64,000 nt of DNA from Protonemura montana (lineage: Eukaryota > Arthropoda > Insecta > Plecoptera > Nemouridae): positions 11,346,001 to 11,410,000 of the forward strand of contig OX387606.1 of the NCBI GenBank assembly GCA_947568835.1. The letters are read 5' to 3'. This document shows, piece after piece, positions 59,814 to 64,000 of this stretch. Each line of letters starts with the position of its first letter. Position 1 is the first letter of the stretch. The position numbers were made by a program, and so were the translations under genes. The notes beneath the pieces are model-generated. The model worked only from the letters and a program-made list of their open reading frames with translations, was not told the origin of the DNA and did no database searches.

Positions 59814-62557
59814 CCGGTTAGCTTATAATTTTAGAAATAAGTAATTAGCAATGATATTATCCCGAAGGGAATATTGTTTGATGTATGAGCCTTGGCAGTT
59901 CACATATGCTGCGCCCAGTGAGAATGTATTTTTATATGCTAGAGGTAATAAGCGCCAAAGGGACTAAATAAAAGAACCAGTGACACTTTAAAAAATAAAT
60001 TAACAAATTAACAAAACACGTTGACACGAGAAAAAATTGGAAAAATTACAATTTTTTTGTTAAGGTTTCATTTATACTTACCATATACAAAGTTCCACAT
60101 TAAAATATACTAGCGTTGATTCGGCAGGCCTCTGGTCTCTACCCCCTAATAACCAGTGTCCCGCACGATTCATTACTCGAGCACCGTGCTCGACTTCATA
60201 ACAGAGACCTGCTTGCGGTTAATTGCTCCCTCTTCCCCCCGGATCGTTTTTTTCACCAGTAGTCGAATTAAACCATCGAAGCCACTCTTTTTGTCCGTTG
60301 TCATTTTTCAACAACGTGTCTAGGTGCTTGGTATTGCAAGTACGTTCGCATACGCTGGCAGGTATAAAGTGTAGGCTCAAGCCATACGGACAATGGTACG
60401 CTTGACGCGATTTATTGTTATGTAGGAGTTTGACAGCGATCTCCATTCCCGCGTGTTTCGCGTCGGGAAATTTTCAGGTATTGGGCAGAATAAAAGGATT
60501 CGTTCGGTTTGTGTCTCGAGGCCCATTTGTAGTCAACCACAATCCAGTTCATAAAACTTAATCTGGAATTTTTTAGATTTCGTTCATTTTAATCACGCCT
60601 AAGCTTATGGGATGTGTTGACTAGATTATTTCTTTTTGCCAATTAATGAAATATTGGCAGGTTATTTTGGTTTTGACAAAATCTATTCGAAAACTCACGA
60701 AACAAACAGCTATGTGTTCAGTCTGTTTTAAAAATGATTGGGACATGTCTGAATCAGAGCAGAAAATAAAATGCAGTGCACTTGGTGGGCTGTCGGTGTG
60801 AGTAGGCAGCGGACAATGGATGTTAATCACAACTAATTAGTTCACGAACTGATTGGCCTTCGCGCATTGGCCCATTGTCTCTCCTAAACAATGGCAGGCA
60901 GAGCTGCCGGCCGGCCAACCAGCCGAAGGCGATTTTAAAATGTTGTAAGCGGATTGAAATTTAAGCCAGCGTTCGATGATGATGGCAAAAAATCACTCAG
61001 TTCGGTGATTTTTTAAGTATTTTTGAAGGATTAGGACCGAATTCAAGTAGGTACTCACCGACGTGACGATGAATTTTATTTCACTTGACAGACAATGGAG
61101 AGAGATTTGCGTTGGTACTTGTCTATTGAATGTTGTTTTTGTAATGAACAATCGGTTCGAAATTCTCGTTTTTTTTCCAATCGTCAGTATTATCCGTTTG
61201 AAATTGACGGTAGTAAAATTAGAATGGCTGATTCTATCATATAAACACAGAATAAAGCTTTAAATTTTTCACATAGTAAAACCACACACCATGTTTTTTT
61301 TTGCTAAACTTGATCGAGTAATTAGTTTTGCTAACTAGAAATAACGACACGGTAAGAATCGAGCGCTGAAATATCATCCGCAACGAAACTTGAAAACCGA
61401 GCAGCAAAGTTTGGAAAAGTTAGATCCTCGTCAACAACTATTTGAAGAATAGTCTTATTTCAACATGTTGTCGCAAAGTTTGGCTCACCTTTACCGAAAA
61501 ACCTTTCTCCATCCCTGTTAAACCTGACCGCTCTGAACATCTAAGGCAAGAAACCAACGTAGTTCGAGGACTCACAAGCATTCTACTCATGTTGGACACC
61601 TACAAAACACATTTTTGTTCTTCACATCTTGATATCTGCGCACGCCACTAATCGAATCTAGTCTGATTAATAATTTTGTGCTGCCAAGCGAGCTACGTTT
61701 GTAGTTTGCTTGTGACAGGATGTAGCTGCATTCAATAATCTTGGCTGAGTACATCTTGTGAATCTTGCAATTACGCGATGCCACATGTCTACGTACTTTG
61801 CTTTCTTAGTCGGTCGGACAATTCTATTTTCATACACAGACCGAAGCACGTGCTACCAGAGTGTGGGTGTTGAGTGTTTTATGGCACGTGTGAACTTTAG
61901 CGTGGGTATGAGTTGAGCTTAGGTGTGGCCTTGGATGAAAAATTCAATTTACCTTTACAGACAACGGTAGCAGACGGAAAAGGTATCTTTATATTAATTG
62001 CCAAATTATGGTTGAATTTGGGTGCCAAATCATATTTTCTTTTAGTGGAGAAAACACTTTGGATGCACAAATGAAAAATATCAGTTAAACGGGCGTTTTA
62101 AAAGCGTACGTACCTCATATAAAACGATTTTTTTCAATGAAGTGTTATAAAATAAGTGTGATAAAGAGAATTTGGTCCTATAGCAACAGGGCAAAGACAA
62201 CATGCGTTGGATCTAAATTGCTCGCTGTAAATCACTAACGAGGTGCCAGGGGCAGCAGCAGCAGCAATAAAACAGTTCCTCACTCTATAGCGGCACGTTA
62301 CACATCGTTCAACAAATATTTTTAAAGACAACATCAATTTAAACTGTAATTACGTCGTTCGGTACATAAAGTGCTGTAGTCTGTAACAAAAATTCTTCTT
62401 TGCCGACGCGAGTTTGGTTACGGCGAACGAACGAAACTGTTTAAACTGTAAATAGAAGCGATAATCGGATTTGAAATAATATCCTGGGCGTGAAACACAG
62501 CTGGATAAATAATCCACTGTATAGATATTTGCAGCCCGTAGATCCTTGCATAGTAGA

Positions 62558-62662
62558 AACCGCGCCATCATTAGGTGGCATGGGCGCGGTTCACCGGCAT
62601 CCTTCCTCGGAATACTGCCGGTGTGTGCGTTCCAACGGCTGCTGTCTGACGGCAAACAGCCG
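62558..62662. other. Three consecutive perfect hairpins
   Basis: Stem 1 AACCGCGCC/GGCGCGGTT (62558-62566, 62583-62591), stem 2 CACCGGCA/TGCCGGTG (62592-62599, 62616-62623), stem 3 CGGCTG/CAGCCG (62636-62641, 62657-62662). Loops are 16, 16 and 15 nt. Hairpins 1 and 2 abut exactly. The surrounding block (62390-62740) is GC-rich and enhancer-like. It could be structured RNA or a set of protein-binding palindromes. Confidence 0.6.
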
Positions 62663-63162
62663 CGCGATATTTATTCTACAATTGAAAGTTTATGTAATGA
62701 TGGTGTGTATTGTTAAGTACAGTAAGTGCGGACGATGAGCCTGGATAAATACCGGCTGCCTTTTTGAGGCGCGAAATGGTTTTATTTGAGTTTGGGATTT
62801 TGGGAATTGTTTCACTTTTAGCCGTCTGCTAAGGCTTAAGCTTACTGTTTAATCGGTCGGTGCCTTTACATCTGATTCTATTTGCTAATTGAAGGAAGTC
62901 TCTAAAATCTTCCAAGTTTCAACACCAAACTGAAATTGAAACCATTTTAATCACGAACATTTATGCCATCCGTGAAGTTGTAAGGAAATGGGAGCATTTA
63001 TATGTAGTTTTAGAGTGAGTTACTGACTAAGTAAATAACTTAGTTGTCAATTATGATTAACATCAAACAACACTTCACTTCGCACTGCTTGCACGTGTGT
63101 CCATCCTTCAAAGAGAGAAGAAACTTGTCCTGGATCAGTCAGTCTTATCTCCTGTCGGTACT
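62663..63162. other. Gene-free stretch in the probable intron
   Basis: AT-rich, nothing recognised before the minisatellite. Confidence 0.3.
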
Positions 63163-63256
63163 GCGGGCTGCATTTAGGAGTTGTTGTGCGGGCTGCATTC
63201 AGGAGATGTTTTGCGGGCTGCATTTAGAGGATGATCTACAGGCTGCATTCAGGAAC
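63163..63256. repeat. Minisatellite, 25-bp period, 4 copies
   Basis: GCGGGCTGCATTTAGGAG-type units start at 63163, 63188, 63213 and 63239. The core is that of the 46-bp minisatellite at 41662, but the spacer is shorter and unrelated. Confidence 0.85.
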
Positions 63257-64000
63257 ATTTGTTAAAAAGAATCTTTAATCCAATCGTTCATGTTTCTTTC
63301 ACACTCTTGCTATTCACGAAACTTGCTTTTTTCCAAGTCAGTTTTTTTTACGCTTCGTTACTTACATCTCGTTACTAACGTCTAGTATTCAAAATCTACA
63401 TCCACGATTCTACCACGAATTTTTTCCGCGCCTTCATTTTTCAGCATACTCTTCACATGATTGTAATGTGTTAACGGTAGTTGCATTAGTATAATAGTAT
63501 CACAATATTACCATGAATCCTGTCATAGTGGGAAAGCTTTTACCTGAGCAGTCTCAGATAAGGGTCACATCTTTCTTGAAAGCTCCTTTCTCGGAGATAC
63601 TCTTCGACGCGTCTTGAACTATACACAATAATAATAATAATAATAATAATAATAGTAATAACGGTATACGACATGGCGTCGAGGCTACAGCGAAGAGACT
63701 GTTATAATAATTGAATTTTACTCACCAAGAATTTCCTGGAAATTCAATTTCAGCGATGTTGAGGCTAGGGAAGTTTGGCGGAGGCTCGAGAGGTTCCCGC
63801 ACTCTCTTAACGCAATGGGGAGGCTTAGGCGTTTGCTGGCACGCAGGAAGGATACAACTTGTCGATGGGCAATCGCGCGATTCTTTCTTTGAATATATTT
63901 CCGTCGTTAGAGAAGTTTGATGAGAAACATTTGCAATTTCTGAGATACGCGTTATTGGTTAGACCAAAAGGTGGCAGCCTTGGAAGGGGGAATCAACAAA
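63257..64000. other. Gene-free end of window; (AAT)n microsatellite
   Basis: An (AAT)n run covers about 63627-63660 with a single G interruption. The rest shows no recognised exon or element. Confidence 0.4.

Larger units (their letters stand above)
57580..62557 (+). other. Probable first intron; CpG-rich island at 58.2-58.7 kb
   Basis: Starts with the donor GTAAGT. No acceptor exon was recognised. The block 58180-58660 is balanced in composition, rich in TTAATTAA/TAATTA cores and CpG, and ends at TAATTGCACGTAATTGAC, the look of an enhancer. Its 75-codon frame (58400-58627) has no known domain. CA-repeat at about 58113-58133. Another CpG-richer block lies at 60120-60480. At 60987-61014 a perfect 10-bp stem (AAAAAATCAC / GTGATTTTTT) has an 8-nt loop. 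Confidence 0.4.

Overview
The window is eukaryotic nuclear DNA, most probably from an insect or another arthropod. The evidence is an intron-bearing Rab GTPase gene, a core promoter of the arthropod Inr plus DPE type, MITEs of Mutator-like (MULE) and hAT type, a 5S rRNA-derived SINE, a tRNA-like fold-back element and a non-LTR retrotransposon tail. The species cannot be read from the sequence. There is no operon, CRISPR array or plasmid-like structure. Most open frames in the window are chance frames in non-coding DNA.

The only complete gene I can assemble is a Rab33-type small GTPase on the minus strand (1578-3209). It has four coding exons joined by three phase-0 introns, giving 243 residues with all G boxes and a C-terminal CWC prenylation motif. 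A 421-bp fold-back MITE with a perfect 9-bp target duplication lies 3' of it (891-1311).

From 3.2 to 56.5 kb I find no convincing gene. This roughly 53-kb stretch alternates AT-rich sequence with CpG-rich, TAAT/ATTA-containing islands that look like regulatory DNA, notably at 4.6-5.1, 14.8-15.3, 18.5-22.8, 28.5-28.8, 32.9-34.3, 36.9-37.6, 44.6-45.1, 49.4-49.6, 51.5-51.7 and 54.2-54.5 kb. Dispersed repeats are scattered through it: three copies of a 5S-headed SINE family, three of the MULE-like MITE, a palindromic tRNA-like element, a 79-bp insertion with a 14-bp duplication, a three-locus minisatellite family, a LINE 3' end, and several long poly(dG)/poly(dC) tracts.

At the right end a plus-strand gene appears to start. 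A TATA-like box, a TCAGTT initiator and a perfectly spaced DPE (GGACGT at +28) lie at 56574-56637. About 0.9 kb downstream is a short exon (57522-57579) encoding a signal peptide and ending in a consensus phase-1 splice donor. The rest of that gene must lie in a long first intron or beyond 64 kb, so its identity is open. The remainder (57.6-64 kb) is probably its first intron and carries more CpG-rich islands, a run of three adjacent hairpins and a 25-bp minisatellite.

The most unusual items are the tRNA-like fold-back, the 5S SINE with an intact target duplication, the minisatellite that uses one core with two periods, the isolated Inr/DPE promoter with its signal-peptide exon, and two strong local hairpin structures. 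No wholly new system can be claimed from sequence alone.
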